Numbered from the stretch's first letter, positions 46,155 to 55,899 are shown. The stretch is 64,000 nucleotides of DNA from Clostridium pasteurianum BC1 (GCF_000389635.1 NC_021182.1:1054001-1118000), one strand, 5' to 3'. Notes: generated from the sequence alone by a model not told the origin. A program made the numbers and translations.

Positions 46155-47168
46155 ATGAAGTTTTTTATAACGTCTAAAGATATAGGTATAGATTTGGGAA
46201 CATCAAATACCTTATTATATGTAAAAGGAAAAGGTATTGTGTTAAATGAGCCTTCAGTAGCTGCTGTAGATGTGGTAAATAAAAAAATTTTAGCTGTAGG
46301 TTCAGAGGCTAAAAAAATGATAGGTAGAACACCTAAAAACATTATAACCATTAAGCCCTTAAAAAATGGAGTGATTGGTGATTTTGATATAGCTCAACAC
46401 ATGCTGAAAAACTTTATTGCAAAAGTCATTGGTAAAAGTACTTTTACCAGTTCTCGAATTGTAATTTGTCATCCTTCCATGATTACTGAAGTTGAAAAGA
46501 AGGCAATTAATGAGGCCATAACTCAGGCAGGAGCCCGGAAGGTAATGCTGATTGAAGGGCCTGTAGTTGCTGCCATAGGAGCGGGTATTCCTGTTGAAGA
46601 GCCAGTAGGAAGAATGATTGTAGATATAGGTGGTGGAACTACTGAGATAGCTGTTGTCTCTCTTGGGGGAATTGTTACAAGCAAGACCTTAAGAGTTGCA
46701 GGAGATTCATTAGATGAGGAAATCATTAAATATGTGAGAAAAAAATTCAATTTAATGATAGGTGAAGAAACAGCTGAAAGTATTAAAATAGAAATTGGAT
46801 CTGCCTATGAAGATGAGAATGAAGAAGAGGGCAGTATGGGGGTAAAGGGAAGAGATCTAACTACAGGCCTTCCAAAGATTGCAAATATTACAAGGGGCGA
46901 AATAAGAGAAGCGCTAAAAGAAAAAATATACTTGATGATTGATGCCATTAGAGTTACACTTGAAAAAACTCAACCTGAACTTGCATCAGATATAATGGAT
47001 AATGGTATAATGCTTTTAGGTGGTGGTGCACTTTTAAAGAATATAGATAAACTAATATCTAAAGAAATACATATACCAGTGCATATTGCAGAAACTCCTC
47101 TTGAATGCGTTGTTATTGGCACAGGAAAATGTCTGGATATGATGAATAAGATAAGTGATATAAAATAA
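46155..47168 (+). CDS. mreB: MreB/Mbl rod-shape actin homologue
   Basis: A 337-residue actin-fold protein. DIGIDLGTSNTLLYVKGKGIV near the start is the phosphate-1 motif, MIVDIGGGTTEIAVVS the phosphate-2 motif, and MLLGGGALLKNIDKLI the adenosine motif. It forms membrane-associated filaments that guide wall synthesis. The ATG at 46155 follows GAAAGGAG. It is not accompanied by mreC and mreD, so it is probably an additional Mbl/MreBH-type copy. A terminator follows. Confidence 0.93.
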   Translation: MKFFITSKDIGIDLGTSNTLLYVKGKGIVLNEPSVAAVDVVNKKILAVGSEAKKMIGRTPKNIITIKPLKNGVIGDFDIAQHMLKNFIAKVIGKSTFTSSRIVICHPSMITEVEKKAINEAITQAGARKVMLIEGPVVAAIGAGIPVEEPVGRMIVDIGGGTTEIAVVSLGGIVTSKTLRVAGDSLDEEIIKYVRKKFNLMIGEETAESIKIEIGSAYEDENEEEGSMGVKGRDLTTGLPKIANITRGEIREALKEKIYLMIDAIRVTLEKTQPELASDIMDNGIMLLGGGALLKNIDKLISKEIHIPVHIAETPLECVVIGTGKCLDMMNKISDIK

Positions 47169-47189
47169 TAAATATGTAAGCAGGTATAA

Positions 47190-47247
47190 AGACTATCTAA
47201 AAAAACTGATATTTACGTAAATTTTAGTTTTTGGGTAGTCTTTTTGT
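47190..47247 (+). terminator. Terminator of the mreB gene
   Basis: AAAGACTATCTAAAAAAACT pairs with AGTTTTTGGGTAGTCTTT, followed by TTGTTTT. Confidence 0.85.
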
Positions 47248-47462
47248 TTTATATTAATGTGATATGTGCTATCTATCTCCTAACTATGCAGGAGTGGAGA
47301 ATTCTGCATATTAAGTTAAAGTAATTAATTTTACATTGATTATATATTGATTATGTATTGTAAAATATTTGTTAAACAGGTTGTTTTTACAGAAAATTCG
47401 TTATAAAATGTAATTATAAATCATAACAGTGTTAGATTTTATTACTATGATATAAGGCATTG

Positions 47463-47506
47463 TAAATGAATAACTAGTGAGTAAGTCTATTTTGCTATTT
47501 ATTTTA
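47463..47506 (-). repeat. Short remnant of repeat family M
   Basis: TGAATAACTAGTGAGTA and GTCTATTTTGC resemble one end of the full copy at 48841. Only this end is left. Confidence 0.35.
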
Positions 47507-47545
47507 ACATGTCTTATTTTATAAATAATGAGGTGTACAGAAGTT

Positions 47546-48151
47546 TTGGGAATAAGGGAACGACGGGAAAAAGAAAAAATAGAATTGAAAAATAAAATAA
47601 TTACAGCAGCAGAGGAATTGTTTGCAGAAGATGGATATCAAAATATATCAATGAGAAAAATTGCAGATAAAATTGAATATTCTTTACCAACTATATATCA
47701 GTTTTTCAAAAATAAAGCCGATATTCTATTTCATATTTACAATAAAAACAATGGAAGACTTCTCAACATCTTTAGTGAAATTAGTGATGAACAATGCAGC
47801 AGTATGGAAAAATTGAAGAGGATGAGTCAGGCTTATGTGAATTTTGCACTTAAAAATCCCAATTATTATGAGTTGGCTTATATGAGTAATGTATTGAGGT
47901 ATGAGGAAAATTTAGTTTATCATGACACAGATTCCTCAGGATTTAGAACTTATGATATACTCTTGAATACAATAAAATGCTGTAAGGAGCAGGGAAACTT
48001 TAAAGGAAAAGATGTTGAAATTATAAGTCAATGTTTGTGGGCAGGGATACACGGCTTAACCTCATTATTTATAGTTCATACGGAATTTCCCTGGAAAGAT
48101 AAAAAGCAGCTTATTGATAGCATGATAAATTCTCTAATAAATAACGGATGA
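47546..48151 (+). CDS. TetR-family transcriptional regulator
   Basis: A 201-residue regulator. The N-terminal TetR domain (residues 10-55: IITAAEELFAEDGYQNISMR, LPTIYQFFKNKADIL) is followed by a helical ligand-binding domain with a WHG-type segment (LWAGIHGLTSLFIVH). I choose the TTG at 47546, 9 bases after TGAGGTG, because TetR proteins of this type start GIRERRE; an ATG at 47528 is possible. It precedes the FMN-binding and membrane haem-like genes on the same strand and may control them. Confidence 0.85.
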   Translation: MGIRERREKEKIELKNKIITAAEELFAEDGYQNISMRKIADKIEYSLPTIYQFFKNKADILFHIYNKNNGRLLNIFSEISDEQCSSMEKLKRMSQAYVNFALKNPNYYELAYMSNVLRYEENLVYHDTDSSGFRTYDILLNTIKCCKEQGNFKGKDVEIISQCLWAGIHGLTSLFIVHTEFPWKDKKQLIDSMINSLINNG

Positions 48152-48156
48152 TAAAT

Positions 48157-48384
48157 TTGTCTGATGACTATTCGCTCTAATACTCCCATTGCACTCTGTG
48201 AAAGCGATTCACAGAAAATCGAAGATTTTTGTTCTCTGCTTTTCTTCAAAATTGGAGTAAAGAGTGGCTACGTCCCTGGATAACGATTTACCATAAAGGA
48301 CAACGAGTTCTAAGTATCACAAACCGATACTAAGAACTCTGTTAGTAAGTATCAAAAATACTGATACTTAGGAATCTGTTTATT
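48157..48384 (+). repeat. Structured repeat family R, copy 6
   Basis: TGTCTGATGACTA (the outer stem is degenerate), a long inner hairpin containing GCACTCTGTGAAAGCGATTC, then ACGTCCCT GGATAACG, GGACAACGAGTTCTAAG and two hairpins ending AAGAACTCTG and AGGAATCTG. It lies between tetR and the FMN-binding gene. Confidence 0.75.
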
Positions 48385-48437
48385 GCTTAGTAAGTTTAAG
48401 TATATAATAAATATGATAATAATTTAGGGGGAGAATT

Positions 48438-48839
48438 ATGATTAAGCGAGTTATTGTTACATTGGTTAGTTTAGGAATAGTTACGGGAGTGTTCTTTGGA
48501 GTAAGGTATTTTATTTATTTACAGAATTACAAAAATATAATAAAAAATATAAACATAGAAAAAGTTGATTTATCTAAGGTCTCAAATGGAACTTATTTAG
48601 GGTCTTTTGATGCATTAGAGGTTGGAGCTGAAGTAAGGGTTACTGTGGATAATCATAAGATTACGGCGATAAAAATAATTCACCACAAAAATGTTAAAGG
48701 TCAAAGAGCAGAAGTGATACCTGAGAGAGTTATAGCAGCTCAATCCTTACAAGTGGATACAGTTTCTGGAGCAACCAATAGCAGCAAGGTCATTTTAAAG
48801 GCTATTGATAATGCTTTAGAAAAGGGCAGTAAAGCTTAG
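48438..48839 (+). CDS. Membrane-anchored FMN-binding domain protein
   Basis: A 133-residue protein with one N-terminal membrane helix (residues 4-27) and an extracytoplasmic FMN_bind domain. DTVSGATNSS near residue 107-116 matches the site where ApbE attaches FMN to threonine (T113). Such proteins pass electrons across the membrane (Rnf/Nqr-type or flavin-based extracellular transfer). It starts after TTAGGGGGAG. The next gene encodes a small four-helix membrane protein with haem-type histidines, a likely electron partner, although a repeat M copy lies between them. Confidence 0.9.
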   Translation: MIKRVIVTLVSLGIVTGVFFGVRYFIYLQNYKNIIKNINIEKVDLSKVSNGTYLGSFDALEVGAEVRVTVDNHKITAIKIIHHKNVKGQRAEVIPERVIAAQSLQVDTVSGATNSSKVILKAIDNALEKGSKA

Positions 48840-48840
48840 G

Positions 48841-48993
48841 CATATTCAAATAAATAACTAGTCAGTATGCTAGTCTATTTTGCATCCTACTACGTCAACA
48901 GAACCCTCATATAGCCCACTATAGTCGGAACCTGTTTCCTTGTAGGCTTCAAAATATATGTCGCATCTTTGACTCACTATTTATTTTCATATA
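48841..48993 (-). repeat. MITE-like repeat family M, full copy
   Basis: About 153 bp with terminal inverted repeats CATATTCAAATAAATAACTA and, at the other end, CATATATGAAAATAAATAGT-like sequence. The internal GATGCGACA, ACAAGGAAACAGG and TGACGTAGTAGGATGC match the copy at 34188 in the opposite orientation. Confidence 0.7.
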
Positions 48994-49023
48994 CCTTAAT
49001 AATCTGGAAAAAGGTGGAAATTT

Positions 49024-49419
49024 ATGGGCATACAAACAGATAAATTAGGTTGGATTGCAGGGGCAGTATTTTTAATCTGCCTTTGTTATTTCATATTAAA
49101 AAGAATTAAAATCTATGCTCCAAAAATTAAAATAAATTTGAGGCAAGCATTAAATTTTCATTGCTATTTGGGCATTATCGGAACTATAATAGCAATTCTT
49201 CACGTGGGACAAAATATATTTTTTATTCAAATATCTGCAGGATTTATATGTTTTTTCTCTATGATTTTACTCTGCATATCAGGCATAGTGATAAAATGTT
49301 TAAAAAGAATTTCTCCAGCAAGTAGAAGAATCTGGAGGTTTGTTCACATAGGACTAGCTATAGTTTTTGTAGGATCTTTATTGTGGCATATACTATTATA
49401 TCATTTTATTATGAGTTAA
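49024..49419 (+). CDS. Small membrane protein with haem-type histidines (ferric reductase/cytochrome b-like)
   Basis: A 131-residue protein with four hydrophobic helices. Two histidine pairs sit in helices 2 and 4 (FHCYLGIIGTIIAILHVG; RFVHIGLAIVFVGSLLWH), spaced as expected for two b-type haems between them. It resembles the ferric reductase-like transmembrane component or the cytochrome b561 fold. With the preceding FMN-binding protein it could form a short route carrying electrons from a membrane carrier to the outside. It starts after AAGGTGG. Haem binding is inferred, not proven. Confidence 0.7.
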   Translation: MGIQTDKLGWIAGAVFLICLCYFILKRIKIYAPKIKINLRQALNFHCYLGIIGTIIAILHVGQNIFFIQISAGFICFFSMILLCISGIVIKCLKRISPASRRIWRFVHIGLAIVFVGSLLWHILLYHFIMS

Positions 49420-49439
49420 TATTGTAGGAAAAATAATAT

Positions 49440-49530
49440 AAAGAGTGGCTACGTCCCTCGTATAACGATTTACCTTAAAGGACAACGAGTTCTAAGTATC
49501 GAAAATACCGATACTTAGAACTCTGTTTAT
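49440..49530 (+). repeat. Partial structured repeat family R (3' part)
   Basis: GTGGCTACGTCCCT, a variant outer arm (CGTATAAC), GGACAACGAGTTCTAAGTAT and the hairpin GTATCG/CGATAC before TAGAACTCTG. The first half of module A is missing. Confidence 0.65.
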
Positions 49531-49537
49531 GTTGATT

Positions 49538-49654
49538 ATGAAATACATCAAGAATGAGGTTTTTAAAAGGTTATTTGAATTAATTGAATATATTGAAAAT
49601 GAAGATGATAGAGGATTTTTTGTTACTTATATTTTTCGTAAGATAAAAATCTAA
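49538..49654 (+). CDS. Possible 38-residue protein
   Basis: An open frame MKYIKNEVFKRLFELIEYIE, then NEDDRGFFVTYIFRKIKI. It has no clear ribosome site and directly follows a repeat. The composition is plausible for a small amphipathic protein, but a chance frame is equally likely. Confidence 0.25.
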   Translation: MKYIKNEVFKRLFELIEYIENEDDRGFFVTYIFRKIKI

Positions 49655-49697
49655 GAGGAACTATTCTTATATTAGATATTTAGAATGGAGAAAAAAT

Positions 49698-50357
49698 ATG
49701 GATAGGGAATTAATTATTGAAAGAACCAAAGAGTTTGTTAAGAGTAAACTTTATGGAGAGGAAACAGGACACGATTGGTGGCATACATACAGAGTATGGA
49801 GAAACGCAATAAAAATTGGAGAAAAAGAACAAGCTGACATGTTAATTGTAGAGTTATCAGCACTCCTACATGATGTAGCTGATTATAAATTTTATAATGG
49901 GGATACAGATATTAGTTCAAAGGTAGTAAGTGAATGGCTTGAAAGTAATAATGTACAAGAAGAGGTGATTTCAAAGGCGTGCGATGTAATAGAAAATATT
50001 TCATTTAAAGGTGCGAATGTAAAATCACAAATTAGTACAAAGGAATGCATGGTAGTTCAAGATGCCGATAGGCTAGATGCAATAGGCGCTATAGGTATCT
50101 CAAGAGTATTTGCATTTGGAGGAGCAGTTAAAAGAGAAATATATAATCCAGACATAAGTGTGCAAAAATATGATACATTTGAGCAGTATAAGAATAGTAT
50201 TAACACTAGCACATCAATAAATCATTTTTATGAAAAGTTACTACTTATAAAAAATTTAATGAACACGGATATGGGTAAGAGTATAGCTGAAAATAGACAC
50301 CGTTACATGGAAGAATATCTAAATAAGTTTATGAATGAATGGGAAGGGATAGAGTAA
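49698..50357 (+). CDS. HD-domain phosphohydrolase (YpgQ/YedJ-like)
   Basis: A 219-residue metal-dependent phosphohydrolase with the HD order: GHDWWHTYRVWRN (first His), SALLHDVADYKF (HD), and the downstream VVQDADRLDAIGAIGISR motif typical of this subfamily. Relatives hydrolyse nucleotides. It is followed by a nitrilase-family and a Nudix gene, so the group may be a housekeeping or damage-control unit. The start follows TGGAGA. Confidence 0.9.
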   Translation: MDRELIIERTKEFVKSKLYGEETGHDWWHTYRVWRNAIKIGEKEQADMLIVELSALLHDVADYKFYNGDTDISSKVVSEWLESNNVQEEVISKACDVIENISFKGANVKSQISTKECMVVQDADRLDAIGAIGISRVFAFGGAVKREIYNPDISVQKYDTFEQYKNSINTSTSINHFYEKLLLIKNLMNTDMGKSIAENRHRYMEEYLNKFMNEWEGIE

Positions 50358-50500
50358 AAACGTTTGTATTTATAATCTTGTCTTTTTAAGTCAAGAAAAT
50401 AATTTAAAAATTTGATATATTCTCTTTGAAGGAATTTAAATGTAAAATAGGCGTTATCATTGATAGGTGTATGTAGCAATTTATATAGGGAGTTGATAAC

Positions 50501-51391
50501 TTGAGCATATTAAAAGTAGCATTGGTCCAGCATAAAGCAAAGCCAAATAATTTATCAGATAATTTGAAATTAGGGTTTAAATATGTTAAACAGGCTAAAG
50601 AAAAAGGTGGAGATATTGTCTTATTTCCAGAAATGTGGTCTAACGGTTATGCTCCTCCATTCGATGGGGCATTTGATAATCCAAGAGATATTAATTTCGA
50701 AAAAGAGAGACAGGATTGGCTAGACTCTGCAATAGATGAAGAGAGTAATTATATTTGCAGCTTTCAAAAGATAGCAAGTGAATTAAAAGTAGGTATTGTA
50801 ATTACATATCTGTCAAAAGGAAAGGAAGCACCTCAAAATACGGCATTAGTTATTGATAAAAACGGAAATATACTTATTAAATATTCTAAAGTTCATACAT
50901 GTGATTTTTCTCTAGAAGGAATATTGGAAAATGGATTGGAATTTAAAACCTGCGATTTTAATGGTATCAAACTTGGCGTAATGATTTGCTATGACAGAGA
51001 ATTTCCCGAAAGTGCCAGAGTTTTAATGCTGAAGGGTGCAGAGATTATACTTGTTCCTAATGCATGTGATATGAATCCAGCAAGAATTAATCAATTGTCC
51101 ACAAGAGCCTTTGAGAACATGACAGGAGTTGCAATGGCAAATTATCCTGCAAAGGGGTGGGGGCAATCCTGTGCTTTTAGTCCCATTGTTTTTAACGAAA
51201 ATGGATATGTAGATAATAAAATTTTACTGGCAGATGATAAAACAGAGGACATATTTATAGCTGAGTTTGATATGGATAAAATCAGAGATTATCGTAAAAA
51301 GGAAACCTGGGGAAATGCTTATAGAAAGGTAAATGCTTATGGAAGTTTATTAGATATTGAAATAAAAGAACCTTTTATAAGAAAACAATAA
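50501..51391 (+). CDS. Nitrilase-family carbon-nitrogen hydrolase
   Basis: A 296-residue amidase with the Glu-Lys-Cys triad: LFPEMWSNGY (Glu), KYSKVHTCDF (Lys) and GVMICYDREFPESARV (Cys). It hydrolyses a carbon-nitrogen bond in an amide or N-carbamoyl compound; the substrate is not readable. An N-carbamoylputrescine-type or omega-amidase role is possible. It starts at TTG after AGGGAG, and the Nudix gene follows 27 bases downstream. Confidence 0.9.
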   Translation: MSILKVALVQHKAKPNNLSDNLKLGFKYVKQAKEKGGDIVLFPEMWSNGYAPPFDGAFDNPRDINFEKERQDWLDSAIDEESNYICSFQKIASELKVGIVITYLSKGKEAPQNTALVIDKNGNILIKYSKVHTCDFSLEGILENGLEFKTCDFNGIKLGVMICYDREFPESARVLMLKGAEIILVPNACDMNPARINQLSTRAFENMTGVAMANYPAKGWGQSCAFSPIVFNENGYVDNKILLADDKTEDIFIAEFDMDKIRDYRKKETWGNAYRKVNAYGSLLDIEIKEPFIRKQ

Positions 51392-51418
51392 ATATAGTCA
51401 AAAAAGTAGGTGGTAAAT

Positions 51419-51868
51419 GTGAGGGAGCCTTATCAAGTTTTAGTATTCCCTTATCATAAGAGTGATGAAGGAATAGAGTATGCTATTTTTCATAGAAGTG
51501 ATGCAGATTACTGGCAGGGCATTGCAGGTGGAGGTGAAGAAGGGGAAACAATAATTGAATCTGCTATGAGAGAAGCTTGGGAAGAGGCAGAACTTCTAAA
51601 GGACTCATTGTACATGAAGCTAGATACAGTTAATTCAATGTCTGTTGAAGGTGTTGTTGGAAAATTTCTTTGGGGTGAAAATGTTTATATTATAAATGAA
51701 TATTGTTATGGAGTTAAAATTATAAATAAAGAATTAAAACTTTCAAATGAGCATACGGAATATAAATGGTTGAATTATGATGATGCTATTTCTCTTCTAA
51801 AATGGGATGGTAATAAAACTGCACTTTGGGAGCTTAATAAAAGACTTATAAGACAGTTGAATTATTAA
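51419..51868 (+). CDS. Nudix hydrolase
   Basis: A 149-residue Nudix protein. The motif is present as GGGEEGETIIESAMREAWEE with metal-binding glutamates near residues 38-60. It hydrolyses a nucleoside diphosphate linked to another group; the target is unknown. I choose the GTG at 51419, 5 bases after AGGTGG; a GTG at 51410 overlaps that site. The gene is likely co-transcribed with the nitrilase gene. The Tn3 element begins 90 bases downstream. Confidence 0.9.
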   Translation: MREPYQVLVFPYHKSDEGIEYAIFHRSDADYWQGIAGGGEEGETIIESAMREAWEEAELLKDSLYMKLDTVNSMSVEGVVGKFLWGENVYIINEYCYGVKIINKELKLSNEHTEYKWLNYDDAISLLKWDGNKTALWELNKRLIRQLNY

Positions 51869-51959
51869 TACTCATTTTTTCTTAAAGTTCATAAGAGTAA
51901 ATAAGTGTAAAGTAAAATTTTTAAAACTTAGTAGGTAAGGAAATGAATAAAATATATAT

Positions 51960-51997
51960 GGGGTAGCGTACGCAAAAATGATATTTTGTACGCTAAG
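51960..51997 (+). mobile_element. Left 38-bp terminal inverted repeat of the Tn3-family transposon
   Basis: It starts GGGGTAGCGTACGC and ends TACGCTAAG, the GGGG...TAAG form of Tn3/Tn4430 ends. About 34 of 38 positions match the inverted copy at 55861. The flanking five bases are TATAT. Confidence 0.9.
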
Positions 51998-52046
51998 AAA
52001 AATGTGGTTCCATAAATGCAATAATTTAGGGTATAACGTGTTTTAT

Positions 52047-54993
52047 TTAAAGATTTAACTCTTTTAAATGTCCGTTTTGATTTAAATCAAATTTATACTC
52101 TCCTAAAAAATTTATATGTTTCCATCCAAGTGGTGATATATTATTTAAGAGACTTTCGTCAAATCCACCATTCTGCTTTAGATGATCAACAGCTTTGTTT
52201 AAATAAACACAATTCCAAATTGTTATTGCATTAATTATAATATTTAAGGCACTAGCACTTTGCAGTTGCTCTTGTAAAGCTCTTCTTCTAAATTCTCCAA
52301 ATTTACCAAAGAAAATAGCTCTTGCCAATGCATTCATAGTTTCACCTTTATTTAATCCTCTTTGAATGCGTCTTCTAAAGTTTTTATCAGATATATATTC
52401 CAATATAAATATTGTTTTTTCTATTTTACCCATTTCCCTTAATGCTTTTGCCATACTATTTTTTCTTGAGTAAGAGCCTAGTTTTTCTAAGATTAAGGAT
52501 GCTGAAACTTTACCTATAAATATTGAATGTGCTAATTTTAATACAGATTCATAATCATCAGTTATTGATTTAACATTTATACGGCCTTTAACAATATCTT
52601 TAATAGTTTTATAGAATTCCTCAGTATCATTAAATGAAAACAAAACGCATTCTGATAAATCTCTTATTCTTGGAGCAAATCTAATTCCAAATAAATGAAA
52701 TAATCCGAATATTTGGTCTGTATATCCAGCTGTATCAGTATAATGTTCTTCTATTTGAAGTTCAGATTCGTGTCCCAATATACCATCAAGCAAGTATAGA
52801 GAATCCCTTGAATTAGTAGTAATTACATTTATATTAAAAGCAGAATATTGATCACTTACATGACGATACATAGTAAGTCCTTTCCCTATTCCATAGTGTG
52901 GATTCTTATCAGCGTAAATTGAGGAAACTCCAACTTCAACACGCATACCATCTGAGGATGAACTTGTGCCATCTCCAAAGTACTGAGCTAGGTCAAGATG
53001 GTGTTGATAGTTCACAAGAGTGGCTTGAGCTTTTTTTAAAGCATCATCATGGAGTCTCCATTCTGATATATTTGCCATTTGAGCATAGGTAATATCTGAT
53101 GTTGAATCTGCCATTTTCTGAACTCCTATATTTGTACCAAGTGCCATTATTGCGGCCATCAATATAGGAATTTCCTCATTCTTAGGAGGCTTATCTGTAG
53201 ATGCATGGGTTAAATGTTGTTCAAAATTAGTCCATTCTGAAACTTCTAAAAGTAATTCAGGAAGACTTATTTTAGGAATCATTCCATAAATCATGGAATT
53301 AAACTTTTCAGATTCTTCTGAAACATTTTTTTCTAATTTTTTCAATGAGATTTTACCGCCCTCAATACTTACATCTTCAAGATTTTTCGAGTTTTTTGAT
53401 ACATATTGTAACTTGTCTAATAAAGTTTCTTGTCGTTCTTTTAAATAATCATCTATTGATAAACTTACAGAAATACCTGCTTCATTTTTTAAGCAGGTAG
53501 TCTTCATCGCTAATAAGATATTCATTTATATTCTTATGGCGCTTACTATCACTAATCCATATGTCACCTGCATGAATTGCATTATTTAATTCTGTAAGGA
53601 CTGCCATTTCATAATAGCGTTTATTTATTGTGCCATCTTCATTACATACATGATTTTTCCAACGCTTCGAGATAAAATCTATAGGAGCATCGTCAGGAAT
53701 TTTACGTTTGTTGTTATCATTCATATCTTTTATGACATTAACAGCATTTATTAAGGATGTAGAATTATTTGATGGATGAAAATCTAAATTTTTAAAAAGA
53801 ATTGGCGAATATTTTCTTAAATTTCCGAAACTGCTATCTAGCAAATCAAGATAATCATTATTTAAGGGGCGTATAATTTTTTCAGCACTATATGCAGATT
53901 CTTTAAAAATTGCCCACTCCCCTAAATTTCCTAACTCTTTTGAAATATCTCTCTTTTCTGAAAGTGCGGTATCTATAGCTTTTACAAGTTTAACATGAAG
54001 ATGCATTATTTCATTTGCAGATTTTGAACTTTTTACATTCAGTTCATCTCTAAGTTTTAATCCTTTAGAATGTAGTGAAATCATAAGCTTTGAGTGTACT
54101 TGAATAGCTTGATCAATTAACTCTCCATTGAGATCAGTTAGAAAAACTGCCATTATTGAATATCTCTTAATTTCTTCAAAACGACGTAATGCATAGGCAT
54201 CATATTTATACCCAAGTCTTGATAAATAGCGTAATTTGTTCGGATGTATTGATTTTATATCAATATTTAGTTCAAGACTTTTTATATAGTTTACTCTTTC
54301 TATTATTTCTTTAAATGTTTTGGACGAAGGATTTAATGGAGCACTTTTTATCCATGATAAATATGTTGTTACCATATCTTCCATTGGCGTTAATATAGTA
54401 TCTAGAAGATTTTTTTGAGCTAATGGCATGTTCTCCGTTAAACATTTAAATGTAATGTTATCAGCATTCTCACGAGCAAACCAAACAATACTTTCTATAG
54501 TTATCATAGCAGGGAATATTATTCTAGCCTTCTTTAATATTTCTAAAGCCTTTTTTATGAGAAAAGTTGAATTCTCATTTTCCATAGCATAATTTAAGAT
54601 CTCCTCAAATAAAAATTTATCTTCATCCTTTGAGAAATTTCTATATCCATATTCAATGCATATTTCTTCTAGGTGTTCTCTTTTTGTAGTATCCCTTTCA
54701 GCATACAAATTAAATACCTCAGGCTCTAGATCTAATTGATCTGCAATATATTTAACAACTGAATAAGGAATATTTCTCATGTTGGATATAGAACAACCTG
54801 GATATCTAAGTAATGCCAACTGCAGAGCAAATCCTAATTTATTAAAATCTCTTCTGTGTTTGTTTATTATTTCAATATCATCAATTGATAGCATATAAAA
54901 CACACTCATTTGATGCTCATCTTTTTCAAATGGAATACCTATAAATTCTTCTCTTTGCTGCTCAGTAAGCAACTCTCTTCTATTTAAAATCAT
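52047..54993 (-). pseudogene. tnpA: Tn3-family transposase gene split by one-base frameshift
   Basis: Two overlapping frames, 53482-54993 (N-terminal 503 residues) and 52047-53525 (C-terminal part), together give a Tn3 transposase of about 980 residues. The DDE region is intact in the second part: FGDGTSSSSDG, HYTDTAGYTD and the final Glu in FGEFRRRALQEQL. The frames meet at a run of six A on the coding strand (53485-53490). Removing one A would join YLL, KNEAGIS and SLSIDDYLKERQ as in intact relatives. The run sits in the loop of a perfect 8-bp hairpin, so slippage could restore some product. Otherwise the element is immobile alone. Confidence 0.88.
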
Positions 54994-55011
54994 ATAGAAA
55001 TTACTCCTTTG

Positions 55012-55578
55012 TTAAAATTGAACTAAGCTATAAAGCTCATCCTTAGCCACCTGATCTATTCCTATGTATCTTAATGTGATTTTCTGGCTGCTGTGATTGA
55101 ACGTGTCCATTATTAAACCTATATTATATCTACTTGCTTTGTAGGTCCAATAACCCCAGGTCTTCCGTAAAGAATGGGTACCAAAATCTTCTATAGCAAT
55201 GCTTACAGCTGCCTCTTTTAATACTCTATAGGCTTGTGTGACAGTTATATGCCCATTTAGACCTTTTCTACTTCTAAAGATATAATTATCGTATCCAAGC
55301 TTATTTTGTTTTATATAGGAATTTAAAGCTTTTTTAATGCTGTCATTTAGCTTTATCTTCTTTTCTTTATTTGTTTTTTGCTCCTGCAGCACAAAATAAT
55401 CTTTGAAATTAAAGTTTTCAGTTAAAATATCACTTACCTTCACCTTAACCACATCACTTATTCTAAGTCCAGTATTCAATTGGAACTTAGCCATGATCCA
55501 GTCCCTTTCATTTTTTCCTTTTAGGTAAGTAAGTAAAGCTTCTATCTTCTTTTTATCTTTTATGGGTTCCACTATCAT
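55012..55578 (-). CDS. Short tyrosine recombinase (Tn3-element resolvase, TnpI-like)
   Basis: A 188-residue integrase-type protein lacking the usual N-terminal core-binding domain. The catalytic residues appear in order: Arg in NTGLRISDVV, HSLRKTWGYW (His-x-x-Arg), and NHSSQKITLRYIGI (His and the Tyr nucleophile). It would resolve cointegrates at the adjacent site (about 55739). I choose the ATG at 55578, behind TAGGAG. Because a second recombination site lies inverted near 61663, it might also invert the DNA between them. Confidence 0.88.
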   Translation of the reverse strand: MIVEPIKDKKKIEALLTYLKGKNERDWIMAKFQLNTGLRISDVVKVKVSDILTENFNFKDYFVLQEQKTNKEKKIKLNDSIKKALNSYIKQNKLGYDNYIFRSRKGLNGHITVTQAYRVLKEAAVSIAIEDFGTHSLRKTWGYWTYKASRYNIGLIMDTFNHSSQKITLRYIGIDQVAKDELYSLVQF

Positions 55579-55609
55579 AAATTCACTCCTAAAAAGTGCC
55601 CCGAGTGGG

Positions 55610-55768
55610 CACAAAATTAATGTAATACATTTATATTATATCAAATAAAACAATACATTCAAATGAATAATAAGAAAAAGCCTATAGTTAAATTTACTAT
55701 AAGCCTTTGTATATCAATGCTTTATGATGTTTTGTCCAATGTAATCTTTTACATAAAAGATTACATTC
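55610..55768. promoter_or_regulatory. Recombination (res/IRS-type) region of the Tn3 element, site 1
   Basis: Upstream of the recombinase gene lies an interrupted palindrome, 55739-55768: AATGTAATCTTTT and AAAAGATTACATT around a short core. This is the form expected for a tyrosine recombinase crossover site. The segment 55610-55735 is repeated, inverted, at 61700-61825. Confidence 0.65.
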
Positions 55769-55860
55769 GCACATAAGAATTTAAAAGTTAAAATTTATAA
55801 AAATAATCTGATCTATGAATTTATTAAGTAAAATAATTATATTTTTGTAATTATTCTTCC

Positions 55861-55898
55861 ATTAACGTACGAAATATCATTTTTGCGTACGCTACCCC
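55861..55898 (-). mobile_element. Right 38-bp terminal inverted repeat of the Tn3-family transposon
   Basis: On the minus strand it begins GGGGTAGCGTACGC and ends TACGTTAAT. It is the partner of the repeat at 51960. Confidence 0.9.
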
Positions 55899-55899
55899 T

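Larger units (their letters stand above)
51960..55898 (-). mobile_element. Tn3-family transposon with tyrosine recombinase
   Basis: A 3.9-kb unit bounded by 38-bp inverted repeats. It holds a Tn3-type transposase gene interrupted by a frameshift, a short tyrosine recombinase gene upstream of it and a recombination site near the right end. The layout (repeat, recombination site, recombinase, transposase, repeat) matches Tn4430-like elements. The five-base flanks TATAT and TACAA do not match, so no target duplication is visible. This suggests rearrangement at one end; a third copy of the repeat lies at 61920. Confidence 0.85.

Noticed and set aside
45956-46177. 73-residue frame before mreB
   Set aside because: It has no ribosome site, overlaps the mreB start in another frame and shows no family features.
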